DNA from: an uncultured Lachnospiraceae bacterium
GTDB taxonomy: Bacteria > Bacillota > Clostridia > Lachnospirales > Lachnospiraceae
Reading direction: 5' to 3'
Length of the DNA stretch: 64,000 bases
Assembly (NCBI GenBank): GCA_910584845.1
Contig: CAJUDH010000017.1
Span: 7,769-71,768, forward strand
The position numbers and the translations under genes are program-made. The first letter of the stretch is position 1. Each line of letters starts with the position of its first letter. The notes beneath the pieces were generated by a model that did not search any database, was not told the DNA's origin, and worked only from the letters and a program-made list of their open reading frames with translations. Below, piece after piece: positions 53,188 through 63,054 of this stretch.

Positions 53188-54561
53188 ATGATAGAGACAC
53201 TAAAGTCTAAATGGGATGATATTTTACACTATATTAAGGAGGAACATGAGGTATCCGATGTTTCATTTAATACATGGCTGATCCCTCTCCGCCTTTATTC
53301 TGTAGAACAGGGAAACGTTGTCAGAATCATTGTCCCTGACGCTAATTTTCTTGGATATATTCGAAAAAAATATAGTTTCTTATTAAAAGTAGCCATTGAG
53401 GAAATTACCAATGTAAAATGCGAAGTAGATTTTGTCGTGGAAGACAAAATTAAAGAAGAAAAATCCAGGCAAAACCAACTTATCAACAAAACAGGTAATA
53501 AAGTCAGCCAGGAGGCTTTGCAAAGCGCCAATTTAAACCCCAAGTATACGTTTGACACTTTTGTGGTCGGGGCAAACAATAATTTAGCCCATGCCGCTTC
53601 TTTGGCTGTTGCAGAATCTCCTGGCGAAATATATAATCCATTATTTATATATGGCGGAGTGGGTTTGGGGAAAACCCACTTAATGCATTCCGTCGCCAAT
53701 TTTATTATGAAGAATAATCCGAATGCAAAAATCCTCTACGTAACTTCGGAAAAATTTACCAACGAGCTGATTGACGCCATCCGGAATAAAAATAATATCT
53801 CTACCACGGAGTTTCGGGAAAAATACCGCAATAATGATGTATTACTTATTGACGATATCCAGTTCATCATTGGAAAAGAAAGTACCCAGGAAGAATTTTT
53901 CCATACTTTCAACACCTTATATGAGTCCAAAAAGCAGATTATTATATCGTCCGATAAACCGCCAAAAGATATTGAAACCTTGGAAGAACGGCTCCGTTCC
54001 CGTTTTGAGTGGGGGCTGACCGTCGATATACAGCCTCCGGACTATGAAACCCGTATGGCAATCCTGCGAAAGAAAGAAGAGCTGGAAGGCTACAACATTG
54101 ACAATGAAGTAATTAAATACATTGCCAGCAACATTAAATCCAACATCCGGGAACTGGAAGGGGCCCTTACCAAAATTGTAGCCTTTTCCAAACTGGGGAA
54201 CAGCAAAGACATCAGCATTTCTATGGCTGAAGACGCTTTGAAAGATATTATTTCCCCCGGCGGCACAAAAAAAATCACACCTGAGTTTATTATCCAAGTG
54301 GTTGCAGAACATTATAACCTGACCACCTCGGACCTCTTATCCCAAAGGCGGAGCAAGGAAATCTCCTATCCCCGCCAAGTGGCCATGTATTTATGCCGCA
54401 ACATGACAGAAACCCCTCTCCAGGAAATCGGAAAAGTCATGGGGGGCAGGGACCACACTACCATTATTCACGGGATAGAAAAAATCACAAAGGATTTGGA
54501 AAGTACGCCGACCCTGCAAAACACTGTGGATATTTTAAAGAAGAAAATGAACCAAAAATAA
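53188..54561 (+). CDS. dnaA: chromosomal replication initiator protein DnaA
   Basis: This 457-residue protein has domain I (residues 1-85), a short linker, the AAA+ domain III and DNA-binding domain IV. The Walker A GGVGLGKTHLMHSVAN is near residue 156 and the Walker B LLIDDIQFI near 220. The domain IV signature GGRDHTTIIHGIEKI is near residue 430. DnaA opens the origin and recruits the helicase. It is flanked on both sides by DnaA boxes. A GAGGGGACGGGGAC site precedes the ATG. Confidence 0.98.
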   Translation: MIETLKSKWDDILHYIKEEHEVSDVSFNTWLIPLRLYSVEQGNVVRIIVPDANFLGYIRKKYSFLLKVAIEEITNVKCEVDFVVEDKIKEEKSRQNQLINKTGNKVSQEALQSANLNPKYTFDTFVVGANNNLAHAASLAVAESPGEIYNPLFIYGGVGLGKTHLMHSVANFIMKNNPNAKILYVTSEKFTNELIDAIRNKNNISTTEFREKYRNNDVLLIDDIQFIIGKESTQEEFFHTFNTLYESKKQIIISSDKPPKDIETLEERLRSRFEWGLTVDIQPPDYETRMAILRKKEELEGYNIDNEVIKYIASNIKSNIRELEGALTKIVAFSKLGNSKDISISMAEDALKDIISPGGTKKITPEFIIQVVAEHYNLTTSDLLSQRRSKEISYPRQVAMYLCRNMTETPLQEIGKVMGGRDHTTIIHGIEKITKDLESTPTLQNTVDILKKKMNQK

Positions 54562-54601
54562 GGGTTTTCCTTGATTTTTACACCGATAGGGCAGCTCAGA
54601 G

Positions 54602-54850
54602 TTATACACATTTTTTTGTGGATATCCATTGTTTTTCAGTGGATAACCCATATCCGATTTCCTGATATTGCGGATATCCTGCCCCGCTGTGGAAAACCCT
54701 CCTGCTTCACCTAAACTTAAGAATGATTTTCAACATACTTTTATACATGGGATTTTCCTTGATTTTCTAGGAAAAACCGGCTTTTACACAAATTCACACC
54801 CTCTACTACGATTACGACGGAATTTAATTATATATTTATCTATGTATTTT
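54602..54850. other. origin part 2: DnaA boxes and AT-rich unwinding region
   Basis: In the dnaA-dnaN gap, TTATACACA (54602-54610, consensus), TGTGGATAT (54617-54625), AGTGGATAA (54638-54646) and TGTGGAAAA (54688-54696) form a box cluster. An AT-rich run (54818-54850, AATTTAATTATATATTTAT) is the likely duplex-unwinding element. With the upstream boxes this makes a bipartite oriC. Confidence 0.85.
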
Positions 54851-54879
54851 ACCGACCAGAAAGAAAGGAAGTTATCAAC

Positions 54880-55992
54880 ATGAAATTGCTATTCCAGAAA
54901 GAAGCATTAATGAACGGAATTAATATCGTATCAAAAGCTATTCCATCAAAAACCACTATGAGCATCCTAGAATGTATTTTGATCGACGCTTCCACTGGAG
55001 AAATCAAGCTGACTGGCAATGATACAGAATTAGGGATAGAAACCATTGTGGCAGGTTTAATTTCTGAAAAAGGAAGCATTGCCTTAGAATCAAAAATTTT
55101 CTCAGACATTATCCGTAAACTTCCGGACAGTGAATCGGACGTCTCCATTACTACCGATGAACATTTTAATACCACAATCGAATGCGATAATGCAGTATTT
55201 CGAATACAGGGCAGGGATCCCCAGGAATTTTCCTATATTCCTTATATTGAAAAAAATCAATACATATGCCTGTCCCAATTTTCTTTAAAAGAGGCAATCC
55301 GGCAGACGATTTTTTCTATCTCCCCAAATGACAGCAATAAAATGATGGGTGGGGAATTGGTTGAAGTTAAAGATAATATTTTAAAAATTGTATCATTGGA
55401 TGGGCACAGGATTTCCATCCGCAATATTTTATTGAAAGACAATTATGAAAGCAGAAAAGTCATAGTTCCCGGAAAAACTCTTTCCGAAATCAGTAAAATA
55501 CTAGCTGGCGACAATGAAAAAGAAGTGCTGATCTATTTTAGTAAAAATCATATCTTATTTGAATTTGACCAAACCATTGTAGTTTCCCGGCTTATTGAAG
55601 GGGAATATTTCCGGATTGACCATATGTTGTCCAACGATTATAAAACCCATATAAAAGTCAACAAAAGGGAATTTATGGACAATATTGACCGGGCTATTAT
55701 TATGATCCGGGATAACGACCGCAAACCGATTATTTTAAGGGTAGAAGAAAATAATGTCAATATGAGGATCCGTTCTTCTTTTGGATCCATGGATGCGGAT
55801 ATATTGGCGAAAAATACAGGCGAAAATATTATGATCGCTTTTAACCCCAAATTTTTATTGGATGCGTTAAGGGTGATTGACGACGAAGAGATCGACATTT
55901 ATATGATGAACCCCAAATCCCCTTGTTTTATTAAGGATGATGCCGGAAATTATATTTACTTAATCCTGCCAGTTAATTTTATTGCGGAATAA
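54880..55992 (+). CDS. dnaN: DNA polymerase III beta subunit (sliding clamp)
   Basis: This 370-residue protein has three clamp domains. The start MKLLFQKEALMNGINIVSKA, the segment TGNDTELGIET and the C-terminus PKSPCFIKDDAGNYIYLILP are characteristic. It forms the ring that holds polymerase III on DNA. GAAAGGAAGTTATC precedes the ATG. It is followed 11 bases later by yaaA and then recF. Confidence 0.97.
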   Translation: MKLLFQKEALMNGINIVSKAIPSKTTMSILECILIDASTGEIKLTGNDTELGIETIVAGLISEKGSIALESKIFSDIIRKLPDSESDVSITTDEHFNTTIECDNAVFRIQGRDPQEFSYIPYIEKNQYICLSQFSLKEAIRQTIFSISPNDSNKMMGGELVEVKDNILKIVSLDGHRISIRNILLKDNYESRKVIVPGKTLSEISKILAGDNEKEVLIYFSKNHILFEFDQTIVVSRLIEGEYFRIDHMLSNDYKTHIKVNKREFMDNIDRAIIMIRDNDRKPIILRVEENNVNMRIRSSFGSMDADILAKNTGENIMIAFNPKFLLDALRVIDDEEIDIYMMNPKSPCFIKDDAGNYIYLILPVNFIAE

Positions 55993-56003
55993 GGGGGAAA
56001 AAA

Positions 56004-56213
56004 ATGGAAATAATCAAATTAAAAAGTGACTACATCAAATTGGGCCAGGCTTTAAAAGCCGCTGGGCTATGTGAATCCGGCGTAGAGGCCAAGCATGCCA
56101 TTGCAAAAGGCCTGGTGCAGGTCAACGGGGCTGTGGAATTCCAACGCGGAAAAAAATTACGCGGCAACGATGTAGTGGCTTATCAGGGGGAAACCATTCG
56201 TATAGAAGGTTGA
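56004..56213 (+). CDS. yaaA: S4-domain RNA-binding protein YaaA
   Basis: This 69-residue protein consists of one S4 domain. DYIKLGQALKAAGLCESGVEA, the KHAIAKGLVQVNGAVEFQRG segment and KLRGNDVV follow the alpha-L RNA-binding fold. In Bacillus YaaA (RlbA) is linked to ribosome assembly. It lies between dnaN and recF, the standard position, and is 4 bases before recF. Confidence 0.94.
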   Translation: MEIIKLKSDYIKLGQALKAAGLCESGVEAKHAIAKGLVQVNGAVEFQRGKKLRGNDVVAYQGETIRIEG

Positions 56214-56217
56214 AAGG

Positions 56218-57303
56218 ATGATTATTGATTCTGTCCAATTAAAAAATTACCGAAATTATGAAGAATTACATATACAGTTCAGTCCGGGTACCAATATCCT
56301 TTATGGGAACAATGCCCAGGGAAAGACCAATATCCTGGAGGCCGTTTATGTATGCTGTACGACCAAGTCACACCGGGGCAGTAAAGACAAGGAAATGATC
56401 CGTTTTCAGGAGGAAGAATCCCATATAAAAATGAACCTTTGCAGAGATCAGGTCCCTTGCCGTATTGATATGCATTTAAAAAAAAATAAGGCAAAAGGAA
56501 TCGCTGTCAACGGCATACCGATCCGGAAGGCCAGCGAATTGTTTGGCATTGTAAATGTGGTGTTTTTCTCTCCGGAAGATTTAAATTTAATTAAAAATGG
56601 CCCTTCTGAGAGGAGAAGGTTCATTGATTTGGAGTTATGTCAACTAAATAAGCTATATGTCCATTCCCTGGCTTCCTATAACCGGATTTTATTGCAACGG
56701 AACAAGCTTTTAAAAGATTTGGCTTTCAAGCCGGAGTATGAAGAAACATTAGACGTATGGGATATGCAGCTGGTTCATTACGGCAAGGAGATTATCCGTT
56801 GCCGTAATGATTTTATCAATGGCCTTAATGAGATTATTGATAAAATACATTGGAAATTGTCAGGTGAAAAAGAAAACCTTAAAATCTTATATGACCCTTG
56901 TTGCCAAGAAGAAGAATTGGAAGGGCAGATAAAAAAGGGTAGGCGTTCTGACATGAAACAGAAAACAACGCTTGTAGGGCCGCATCGGGACGACATCGGT
57001 TTTTATATGGGCCAGATAGACATACGTAAGTTTGGTTCCCAAGGGCAACAGAGGACGGCGGCCCTATCCCTCAAATTATCCGAAATTGAACTGGTCAAAA
57101 AAATGACGAAAGATTATCCGATCCTTTTATTGGATGATGTGTTGTCAGAACTGGATGGGGAACGGCAATATCATTTGCTGTCCGCCATAGATAAAATACA
57201 AACCATGATTACTTGTACGGGCTTGGAAGATTTTATTACCAACCGTTTTCCTATTGATAGGATTTTTAAGGTGGCCAATGGAAGCATAGCCCAGGAGAAT
57301 TGA
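56218..57303 (+). CDS. recF: DNA replication and repair protein RecF
   Basis: This 361-residue SMC-like ATPase has the Walker A GNNAQGKTNILEAVYV (residues 30-45) and the signature FGSQGQQRTAALSLKLSE near residue 281. The Walker B is PILLLDDVLSELD near 307. RecF loads RecA at gapped DNA. GAAAGG precedes the ATG closely, right after yaaA, so translation is coupled. Confidence 0.96.
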   Translation: MIIDSVQLKNYRNYEELHIQFSPGTNILYGNNAQGKTNILEAVYVCCTTKSHRGSKDKEMIRFQEEESHIKMNLCRDQVPCRIDMHLKKNKAKGIAVNGIPIRKASELFGIVNVVFFSPEDLNLIKNGPSERRRFIDLELCQLNKLYVHSLASYNRILLQRNKLLKDLAFKPEYEETLDVWDMQLVHYGKEIIRCRNDFINGLNEIIDKIHWKLSGEKENLKILYDPCCQEEELEGQIKKGRRSDMKQKTTLVGPHRDDIGFYMGQIDIRKFGSQGQQRTAALSLKLSEIELVKKMTKDYPILLLDDVLSELDGERQYHLLSAIDKIQTMITCTGLEDFITNRFPIDRIFKVANGSIAQEN

Positions 57304-57331
57304 CGTTGCAAAATATTAAAGGAGGAATAGC

Positions 57332-59245
57332 ATGAGTACAGAATACGGAGCGGACCAAATTCAGATTTTGGAAGGGCTGGAAGCGGTCCGAAAGCGCCCT
57401 GGCATGTATATAGGCAGTACATCATCCAAAGGGCTGCATCATCTGGTATATGAGATTGTAGACAATTCTGTAGATGAAGTACTGGCAGGATTTGGCGATA
57501 AAATCGAAGTAACGGTTAACGCCGATAATTCCGTTACGGTTATTGACAACGGCCGCGGGATCCCGGTGGGGATCCAGAAAAAAGCCGGCATACCGGCCGT
57601 TGAAGTCGTATTTACGATCCTCCATGCCGGCGGTAAATTTGGCGGCGGCGGATATAAAGTTTCTGGCGGCCTCCATGGGGTGGGGGCTTCTGTAGTAAAT
57701 GCCCTTTCCCAATGGCTGGAAGTGAGGATTTATCAGGAAGGGAAAATTTATCAGCAGCGCTACGAGCGGGGAAAAGTTATGTATCCCTTAAAAGTGGTGG
57801 GGGAATGCCCTTTTGAAAAGCATGGGACAGAAGTGCAGTTTATGCCGGATCCCCAGATTTTTGAGGAAACGGTTTATGATTTTGGAATTTTGCGGGCCCA
57901 TTTACAGGAAACCGCTTTTTTGACTAAAAATTTAAAAATTGTACTTAGAGATGAACGAGGGGAGAAAAAGGAAAAAACCTTCCACTATGAGGGGGGGATC
58001 CAGGAGTTTGTCACCTATTTGAACAAAGGCAAAGCGGCAATCTATGACAAGGTGATTTATTGTGAAGGCGACAGGGATAACGTATATGTGGAAGTAGCTA
58101 TGCAGCACAACGACTCTTATACGGAAAATGTCTATAGCTTTGTCAATAATGTAAACACGCCAGAAGGCGGGACGCATTTGGCCGGTTTTAAAAATGCTTT
58201 AACAAAAACGATCAATGAATATGCCCGTAAAAATAAATTATTAAAAGACAATGAGGAGAATTTAGGCGGCGAGGATATCCGGGAAGGGTTGACTGCGATT
58301 ATCAGTATCAAAGTAGAAAACCCTCAGTTTGAAGGGCAGACCAAGCAGAAATTGGGCAACAGTGAAGCCCGCGGTGCGGTAGACAGCGTGGTGAGTGAAC
58401 AGCTTACCTATTTTTTGGAACAAAATCCAGGTGCGGCTAAAAGTATTTGTGAAAAATCAGTGTTGGCCCAAAGGGCAAGGGCTGCCGCCAGAAAGGCAAG
58501 GGACATTACCAGGAGAAAAACAGCATTGGAAGGTATGGCATTACCTGGAAAATTGGCGGATTGCTCCAATAAAGACCCGGAAAAATGCGAAATTTTTATC
58601 GTAGAAGGTGATTCTGCAGGCGGGTCGGCAAAAACGGCACGCTCCCGGGATACCCAGGCGATCCTTCCTTTACGTGGAAAAATATTAAACGTGGAAAAAG
58701 CCAGGCTGGATAAAATTTATGCCAACGCAGAGATCAAAGCTATGATTACAGCCTTTGGCACAGGGATCCATGATGATTTTAATATTTCTAAATTGCGCTA
58801 CCACAAAATTATCATTATGACGGATGCGGATGTAGACGGCGCCCACATCAGTACTTTGATGTTGACATTTTTATACCGTTTTATGCCAGAATTGATCCGG
58901 AAAGGACATGTATACCTGGCTCAGCCGCCCCTTTATAAATTAGAGAAAAACAAGAGGATCTGGTATGCTTATAGTGATGATGAGCTAAACCAAATCCTAA
59001 AAGAAGTAGGCCGTGACAGCAGCAATAAGATTCAACGGTATAAAGGCCTCGGCGAGATGGATGCGGAACAGTTATGGGAAACTACTATGGATCCGGAACG
59101 TAGGATCCTTCTTCGGGTAAATATGGATGACGATGTTGTTTCGGAGTTAAATTTGACTTTCACTACCCTTATGGGGGATCAAGTGGAGCCAAGGCGGGAA
59201 TTTATTGAGGCAAATGCAAAATATGTACAGAATTTAGATATCTAA
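57332..59245 (+). CDS. gyrB: DNA gyrase subunit B
   Basis: This 637-residue protein is the usual Gram-positive length. The GHKL ATP site shows EIVDNSVDE and DNGRGIPVGI, with GGLHGVGASVVNALS. The TOPRIM motifs are EGDSAGGSAKTARSR (about residue 425) and DADVDGAHI (about residue 500). With GyrA it adds negative supercoils. AAAGGAGGAATAGC precedes the ATG. Confidence 0.98.
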   Translation: MSTEYGADQIQILEGLEAVRKRPGMYIGSTSSKGLHHLVYEIVDNSVDEVLAGFGDKIEVTVNADNSVTVIDNGRGIPVGIQKKAGIPAVEVVFTILHAGGKFGGGGYKVSGGLHGVGASVVNALSQWLEVRIYQEGKIYQQRYERGKVMYPLKVVGECPFEKHGTEVQFMPDPQIFEETVYDFGILRAHLQETAFLTKNLKIVLRDERGEKKEKTFHYEGGIQEFVTYLNKGKAAIYDKVIYCEGDRDNVYVEVAMQHNDSYTENVYSFVNNVNTPEGGTHLAGFKNALTKTINEYARKNKLLKDNEENLGGEDIREGLTAIISIKVENPQFEGQTKQKLGNSEARGAVDSVVSEQLTYFLEQNPGAAKSICEKSVLAQRARAAARKARDITRRKTALEGMALPGKLADCSNKDPEKCEIFIVEGDSAGGSAKTARSRDTQAILPLRGKILNVEKARLDKIYANAEIKAMITAFGTGIHDDFNISKLRYHKIIIMTDADVDGAHISTLMLTFLYRFMPELIRKGHVYLAQPPLYKLEKNKRIWYAYSDDELNQILKEVGRDSSNKIQRYKGLGEMDAEQLWETTMDPERRILLRVNMDDDVVSELNLTFTTLMGDQVEPRREFIEANAKYVQNLDI

Positions 59246-59290
59246 TTCAACCCTTTTGGTTGTTGAACAGCGGGGATAAGGAGGATATTG

Positions 59291-61786
59291 ATGGAACCGA
59301 ATGTTTTTGACAAAGTGCATGATATAGACTTGAAATCTACCATGGAGAAATCCTATATTGATTATGCGATGAGCGTAATTGTTTCCCGCGCCCTTCCCGA
59401 CGTGAGAGACGGGTTAAAACCGGTTCAGCGCCGAGTCCTTTATTCTATGATAGAATTGAACAACGGACCGGACAAACCTCACCGAAAATGCGCGCGTATC
59501 GTCGGTGATACCATGGGTAAATATCATCCCCATGGAGATAGCTCCATATATGGGGCTTTAGTCAACATGGCCCAGGAATGGTCTACCCGCTATCCTTTGG
59601 TAGACGGCCATGGAAATTTTGGTTCTGTAGATGGGGATGGCGCCGCCGCCATGCGTTATACGGAAGCCCGTTTAAGTAAGATTTCGATGGAAATGCTGGC
59701 GGACATTAATAAAGACACCGTGGATTTTGTTCCGAATTTTGATGAGACGGAAAAAGAGCCTATGGTTTTGCCGTCCCGTTTCCCCAATTTATTGGTAAAT
59801 GGGACAACCGGAATCGCTGTGGGGATGGCTACCAATATCCCTCCCCACAACCTACGGGAAGTGATTTCGGCAGTAGTAAAGATTATTGATAACCGTGTTT
59901 TGGAAGACAGGGACACTTCGATTGAAGAAATGCTGGAAGTAGTGAAAGGCCCGGACTTTCCTACAGGGGCTACCATTTTGGGGAAGGCAGGCATTGAAGA
60001 GGCATATCGGACCGGACGTGGGAAGCTTCGGGTTCGTGCTGTTTCCGACATTGAGGCTATGGCCAATGGAAAAAACAGGATTGTCGTAACCGAGCTTCCT
60101 TATCTGGTAAATAAGGCAAGGCTGATTGAAAAGATAGCAGAATTAGTAAAAGAAAAACGGATAGACGGCATTACAGATTTAAGGGATGAATCGGACCGCC
60201 AGGGGATGCGGGTGGTTATCGAACTGCGGCGGGATGTAAATGCAAATGTGATATTGAACCAGTTATATAAACATACTCAATTGCAGGATACTTTTGGCGT
60301 TATTATGTTGGCATTGGTAAATAATGAGCCTAAGGTATTGAACCTTTTGGATATGTTGAAGTATTATTTGAAGCATCAGGAGGATGTGGTAACCCGCAGG
60401 ACGAAATATGATTTAAATAAAGCGGAAGAACGGGCCCATATTTTAGAAGGGCTCCTGATCGCTTTGGACCATATTGACGAAGTAATCCGGATTATCCGGG
60501 GATCTGACACGGTTCAAAATGCCAAGTCCCAATTGATGGAAAGGTTTGGTTTGAGCGATGCCCAAGCCCAGGCAATCGTAGATATGCGCCTGCGTACATT
60601 GACTGGTTTGGAAAGGGGAAAACTGGAAAACGAATATAATGACCTGAAAATTAAAATTGAAGAATTAAAAGCGATTTTGTCAGACGAGAAAAAACTTTTA
60701 GGGGTGATCCGGGAAGAAATTCTAATCATATCTGATAAATATGGCGACGACCGAAAAACTTCTATTGGATTTGATGAATATGATATGTCCATGGAAGATT
60801 TGATCCCCAATGAAAAAACGATTGTGGCCATGACAAAGCTGGGTTATATTAAACGGATGAGCGTGGATAATTTTAAAAACCAAAACAGGGGCGGCAAAGG
60901 CATAAAGGGGATGCAGATCATTGATGAAGATTATATAGAAGATCTGATTTTAACCCATAACCATAATTATATTATGTTCTTTACCAATAAAGGGAGGGCT
61001 TACCGCCTAAAAGCCTATGCTATCCCAGAAGGAAGCCGTACGGCACGGGGGACGGCCATTATTAATTTAATTCAGCTACAGCCGGAAGAGAAGATCACTG
61101 CTATCATTCCCGTAAGGCAATATGATGGGGGAGATTATCTTTTTATGGCCACCCGCAATGGCATGGTCAAAAAGACGCCGGTCAAAGAGTATGAAAATGT
61201 GCGTAAAACAGGCCTTCAGGCAATTGTGCTTCGGGAAGGCGACGAGTTAATTGAGGTAAAGGCAACCAATAATACCAAAGATATTTTCCTCGTAACGAAA
61301 AAAGGCCAATGTATCCGTTTCCATGAGACAGATGTCCGGATTACCGGAAGGGTATCCATTGGCGTTATCGGCATGAAATTAAACGATGGGGACCAGGTGG
61401 TCGGAATGCAAACCCATACGCAAGGCGAATGCCTGTTAGTGGTTTCTGCCAACGGTATGGGGAAACGTACGCCCATTGAAGAATTTACTTCACAAAACAG
61501 AGGTGGAAAGGGCATCCTTTGTTATAGGATTACTGAGAAAACAGGAGATATTGTCGGCGCCAAACTGGTCCATAACGACCATGACATTATGATGATTACC
61601 ACAGAAGGGGTTGTAATCCGGATTTCTGTAGATGATATTTCCATTATTGGGAGAAATACTTCCGGCGTTAAATTAATGGATATTGACCAGAATTCCGATG
61701 TCCATGTAGCCAGCATTGCCAAAGTAAGGGATGATGGCGAAAAGTCAGAAGGGGACGGAATTGAAGAATTAAACTTAGAAAATTAA
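59291..61786 (+). CDS. gyrA: DNA gyrase subunit A
   Basis: This 831-residue protein has the catalytic Tyr in AAAMRYTEARLSK (about residue 121). A GyrA-box-like QNRGGKG lies near residue 535, and the same motif recurs near residue 737 in the pinwheel domain. The quinolone region reads HPHGDSSIYGALV, with Ser84 and Gly88; E. coli has Asp at the second position. The start at 59291 follows AAGGAGGATATT; a TTG just before it is not used. It is 45 bases after gyrB. Confidence 0.98.
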   Translation: MEPNVFDKVHDIDLKSTMEKSYIDYAMSVIVSRALPDVRDGLKPVQRRVLYSMIELNNGPDKPHRKCARIVGDTMGKYHPHGDSSIYGALVNMAQEWSTRYPLVDGHGNFGSVDGDGAAAMRYTEARLSKISMEMLADINKDTVDFVPNFDETEKEPMVLPSRFPNLLVNGTTGIAVGMATNIPPHNLREVISAVVKIIDNRVLEDRDTSIEEMLEVVKGPDFPTGATILGKAGIEEAYRTGRGKLRVRAVSDIEAMANGKNRIVVTELPYLVNKARLIEKIAELVKEKRIDGITDLRDESDRQGMRVVIELRRDVNANVILNQLYKHTQLQDTFGVIMLALVNNEPKVLNLLDMLKYYLKHQEDVVTRRTKYDLNKAEERAHILEGLLIALDHIDEVIRIIRGSDTVQNAKSQLMERFGLSDAQAQAIVDMRLRTLTGLERGKLENEYNDLKIKIEELKAILSDEKKLLGVIREEILIISDKYGDDRKTSIGFDEYDMSMEDLIPNEKTIVAMTKLGYIKRMSVDNFKNQNRGGKGIKGMQIIDEDYIEDLILTHNHNYIMFFTNKGRAYRLKAYAIPEGSRTARGTAIINLIQLQPEEKITAIIPVRQYDGGDYLFMATRNGMVKKTPVKEYENVRKTGLQAIVLREGDELIEVKATNNTKDIFLVTKKGQCIRFHETDVRITGRVSIGVIGMKLNDGDQVVGMQTHTQGECLLVVSANGMGKRTPIEEFTSQNRGGKGILCYRITEKTGDIVGAKLVHNDHDIMMITTEGVVIRISVDDISIIGRNTSGVKLMDIDQNSDVHVASIAKVRDDGEKSEGDGIEELNLEN

Positions 61787-61799
61787 ACAAGTACCATAG

Positions 61800-61829
61800 G
61801 CCATCTACAGGAATTGTGGGTGGCTTTTT
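61800..61829 (+). terminator. terminator after gyrA
   Basis: GCCATCTAC and GTGGGTGGC pair with two G-T pairs around AGGAATT, then TTTTT follows. Confidence 0.72.
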
Positions 61830-62101
61830 ACTGTTAAAGATTGGGGGCATGGATCCGGCCACGGATATGGGCCGGCCAGGTTCCATTGGCGCTTGTTTGA
61901 CAATGGCGGGGACGTAAGCTTACAGGCGCAGGACAGCCGGATTCCACAGGGGAAATTAAACCACATATTTTTTGAAAATATATTTGTCCACAATATAAAG
62001 GGCAAATATTATTAATTTGGTTTAAAAAAAGGAGAAAATTGTGGATATGTGAGTAAAAAAACAAGAATTTTGTGGATAACTTTTCTTTTTTGTTTTATCC
62101 A

Positions 62102-62130
62102 TTGATTAAAGCAAAATAACCCGTTATAAT
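62102..62130 (+). promoter_or_regulatory. promoter of the hydratase genes
   Basis: TTGATT and TATAAT are spaced by 17 bases, about 60 bases before the TTG start at 62189. Confidence 0.78.
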
Positions 62131-62188
62131 TATGGATAAGAAGAAGGAAATGTTGAAAATGATCGAATAAAGGCAGGAGGAATGAAAA

Positions 62189-63031
62189 TTGAGGTCAGTA
62201 CATGTATCAGAAATTACCCGAAATATTAAGGAAATGTGCATAGAAGCCAATTATCATTTAACGAAAGATATGGAAAATGCTTTTAAGGAGGCTGTAAAAA
62301 AAGAAGGGTCTCCGCTGGGGAAGCAGATATTGGAACAATTAGAAGAAAACTTAGCTATTGCAAATCAAGACCAAATACCGATTTGCCAGGATACAGGGAT
62401 GGCAGTCGTATTCCTAAAAGTCGGGCAAGATGTCCATATTGAGGGGGGGGGCTTAGCCGATTCTGTCAATCAAGGGGTCAGGGAGGGCTACATAGAAGGA
62501 TATTTGCGCAAATCTGTGGTAAAAGACCCTATTAAGAGAGAAAATACAAAGGATAATACTCCGGCGGTAATTCATTATGAGGTTGTGGAAGGGGATAATA
62601 TAGAGATTACCGTAGCCCCAAAAGGTTTTGGAAGTGAAAATATGAGCCGAATTTTTATGTTGAAACCGGCAGACGGGCTGGACGGGGTCAAAGAAGCAAT
62701 TTTAACAACGGTCAAAGACGCGGGCCCCAATGCCTGCCCCCCCTTGGTAGTCGGAGTAGGGATCGGAGGGACTTTTGAGAAATGTGCGCTTTTGGCAAAG
62801 TATGCACTTACTAGAAATTTAGAAAAAGGATCCCCTGTCCCTTATATACGGGACTTAGAAAAAGAAATGATGGAAAAAATTAACCATTTGGGGATTGGAC
62901 CTGGCGGGTTGGGAGGGGGCATAACAGCCCTTGGGGTAAATATTGAAATTTACCCCACCCATATTGCGGGCCTGCCTGTGGCGGTAAACATCTGCTGCCA
63001 TGTAAACCGCCATGTAAACCGGATTATTTAA
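62189..63031 (+). CDS. fumarate hydratase / tartrate dehydratase alpha subunit
   Basis: This 280-residue protein corresponds to the N-terminal part of class I iron-sulphur fumarase. IPICQDTGMAVVF (Cys66), ACPPLVVGVGIGG (Cys183) and the C-terminal NICCHVNRH (Cys269/270) offer the cluster ligands. It hydrates fumarate to malate, or acts on tartrate; sequence alone does not decide. The start is TTG at 62189, with AGGAGG 8 bases upstream. An ATG nearer the site is out of frame and closes quickly. The last codons contain a 12-bp tandem repeat. Confidence 0.93.
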   Translation: MRSVHVSEITRNIKEMCIEANYHLTKDMENAFKEAVKKEGSPLGKQILEQLEENLAIANQDQIPICQDTGMAVVFLKVGQDVHIEGGGLADSVNQGVREGYIEGYLRKSVVKDPIKRENTKDNTPAVIHYEVVEGDNIEITVAPKGFGSENMSRIFMLKPADGLDGVKEAILTTVKDAGPNACPPLVVGVGIGGTFEKCALLAKYALTRNLEKGSPVPYIRDLEKEMMEKINHLGIGPGGLGGGITALGVNIEIYPTHIAGLPVAVNICCHVNRHVNRII

Positions 63032-63054
63032 AAAATAAAGAAAAGGGGAAAAGG

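Larger units (their letters stand above)
61787..62188. other. intergenic region after gyrA
   Basis: It holds the gyrA terminator (61800-61829), an AT-rich tract with several WTGTGGATA-like words (for example near 62039 and 62071), and the promoter of the next genes. No coding frame with a ribosome site was seen. Confidence 0.5.
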
